From Coprobacter secundus (GTDB lineage: Bacteria; Bacteroidota; Bacteroidia; Bacteroidales; Coprobacteraceae): a DNA stretch of 64,000 bases. This document shows, piece by piece, positions 62,958-64,000 of this stretch. Below the pieces are notes generated by a model. That model worked only from the letters and a program-made list of their open reading frames with translations, was not told the DNA's origin and ran no database searches. Every line of letters begins with the position of its first letter. Positions within the stretch are counted from its first letter, which is position 1. The stretch covers positions 1-64,000 of the forward strand of contig JTDA01000006.1 of assembly GCA_000803105.1 (NCBI GenBank), given 5' to 3'. The position numbers and the translations under genes were made by a program.

Positions 62958-64000
62958 ATGAACAGCAAAAAAATAGCCAGCATATCTCTAAGTTTATTAG
63001 CCGGTTCTCATTTTATACAAGCGGCAGATAATGATCGTCCAAACATCATATTTATCATGTCAGACGACCATACATCTCAAGCAATAAGTGCTTACAACGG
63101 AATGCTAAAAGACATATTGCCCACTCCTAACATCGACCGTATCGGGAATGAGGGTGTCCGTCTGGAAAACTGCTTTGTTACAAATTCTATCAGCACACCA
63201 TCAAGAGCTTGTATCTTGACCGGGCAATACAGTCATAAAAATGGAGTATATACTTTGTTGGACAATCTCAATCGGAATATGCCAAATGTAGCTAAATATC
63301 TTCAACAAAGCGGGTATCAAACTGCCATTATCGGGAAATGGCATTTAGGCACAGAACCTTCCGGTTTTGATTATTACAATGTTTTACCAGGACAAGGAGA
63401 ATATTATAATCCTAAAATGATTAAAATTGGAGACTGGGGCATTTGTGCAAATAACACAAATAAAGAGACGACTTATCGGGGACATTCTACCGATATTATT
63501 GGCAAAGAAGCTCTCGACTATTTAGATCGTATCGATAAAGACAAACCGTTCTTTCTAATGTGCCACTTCAAAGCGCCTCATCGTCCATGGAGACCCGCTG
63601 CACGCTTCAAAGACTTGTTAAAAGATGTAACTATTCCTGAACCAGAAAATATGTACGAAACCTATGAAAACAAAGGTGAATACGCTAAAATAATCCGAAC
63701 GGGGATGGAAATAATGAACCGGAATGACCTTAAAGGAGACATGCCTCCTGCCGGAGCTACACGTGATGAAAAAAGGAAAAAAAATTATCAAATATACATC
63801 AAAGATTATCTACGTTGCGTTGCTGGTGTAGATGAAAATGTAGGCCATATATTACAATATTTAGATGAACACAATCTCACAGAAAATACAATCGTTATCT
63901 ATACAGGTGATCAAGGATTTTTCTTGGGAGAACACGGATGGTTCGACAAGCGACTAATGATGGAGGAATCTTTAAGAATGCCTTTTCTTATCCGTTATCC
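62958..64000 (+). CDS. Ser-type sulfatase (S1 family), 3' end outside window
   Basis: The frame from ATG 62958 is open to the window end (347 codons). It begins with a signal peptide (LSLLAGSHFIQAA), then RPNIIFIMSDDHTSQAISAY (metal-binding Asp pair), the maturation motif SISTPSRACILTGQYSHKNG with Ser79 as formylglycine precursor, and GKWHLG (about 130). It also has FKAPHRPWRP (about 197) and YTGDQGFFLGEHGWFDKR, the second metal site. It belongs to a different S1 subgroup from the sulfatase at 56662, so the substrate probably has more than one kind of sulfate ester. The C-terminal part is missing only because the window ends. Confidence 0.9.
   Translation, partial: MNSKKIASISLSLLAGSHFIQAADNDRPNIIFIMSDDHTSQAISAYNGMLKDILPTPNIDRIGNEGVRLENCFVTNSISTPSRACILTGQYSHKNGVYTLLDNLNRNMPNVAKYLQQSGYQTAIIGKWHLGTEPSGFDYYNVLPGQGEYYNPKMIKIGDWGICANNTNKETTYRGHSTDIIGKEALDYLDRIDKDKPFFLMCHFKAPHRPWRPAARFKDLLKDVTIPEPENMYETYENKGEYAKIIRTGMEIMNRNDLKGDMPPAGATRDEKRKKNYQIYIKDYLRCVAGVDENVGHILQYLDEHNLTENTIVIYTGDQGFFLGEHGWFDKRLMMEESLRMPFLIRY

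Noticed and set aside
1..64000. CRISPR arrays, insertion sequences, tRNA or rRNA genes
   Set aside because: I saw no regularly spaced repeats, no transposase-like frames with terminal inverted repeats, and no tRNA/rRNA signatures apart from the tRNA-like part of tmRNA.

Overview
This 64 kb window comes from a Bacteroidales chromosome. The evidence is two tandem SusC/SusD pairs, a UpxY-type antiterminator heading a capsule operon, several promoters of the Bacteroides primary sigma type (TTG, 20 nt, TAnnTTTG), no consistent Shine-Dalgarno sequences, and a tmRNA with tag GENNYALAA. Two LamG proteins and one glycoside hydrolase end in tails resembling type IX secretion sorting domains. Together with the tag, this leans toward a Bacteroidales genus outside Bacteroides sensu stricto, but I cannot name it.

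Region 1 (about 160-26180, + strand) is a capsule/exopolysaccharide operon: UpxY antiterminator, WecA-like initiating transferase, Wza-like export lipoprotein, Wzc-like tyrosine autokinase, Wzx flippase, Wzy polymerase, eight glycosyltransferases, two polysaccharide pyruvyl transferases each paired with an FrhB-like iron-sulfur protein, a serine-acetyltransferase-like acyltransferase, and gmd-fcl-manC for GDP-L-fucose, which fits the GT11 fucosyltransferase in the cluster. The middle (about 5.3-21.7 kb) looks like an exchanged serotype cassette. It begins at the 26-codon stump of a nucleotide-sugar dehydrogenase gene and appears more AT-rich than the operon ends. One acyltransferase is out of frame at a G10 run and a second is a multiply frameshifted pseudogene. 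A perfect 21-bp hairpin at 26197-26251 closes the region.

Region 2 (26.3-42.4 kb) is mostly housekeeping: a small winged-helix protein, cardiolipin synthase, RecD-like helicase, DUF3822-rsmD, an EamA transporter, mutY, an esterase, a broken NimA-like flavin-binding gene, small membrane proteins (DUF2752, GYF/dispanin, DUF975), a GNAT protein, ssrA (tmRNA), DNA polymerase III delta' and metF. Between these genes lie four copies, all on the + strand, of a roughly 65-nt element, each with its own promoter and a nearly invariant terminator hairpin. I read them as a paralogous small-RNA family. Three copies also share paired TGTTAA boxes at fixed distances upstream.

Region 3 (42.4-64 kb) is a polysaccharide utilisation locus. 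On the - strand are a clan-A glycoside hydrolase and an unusual membrane regulator (periplasmic LamG-like and Kelch-type region, one membrane helix, cytoplasmic SARP-like winged helix plus activator domain). Divergent from it on the + strand are susC-susD-susC-susD, a Ser-type sulfatase, a class II ketose-bisphosphate aldolase, two LamG proteins, a PfkB kinase, a D-lyxose/D-mannose isomerase and a second Ser-type sulfatase cut by the window end. The likely substrate is a sulfated glycan whose released sugar is isomerised, phosphorylated and cleaved by aldol reaction. A 9-bp direct repeat with 11-bp period upstream of the first susC is a candidate site for the SARP-like regulator.
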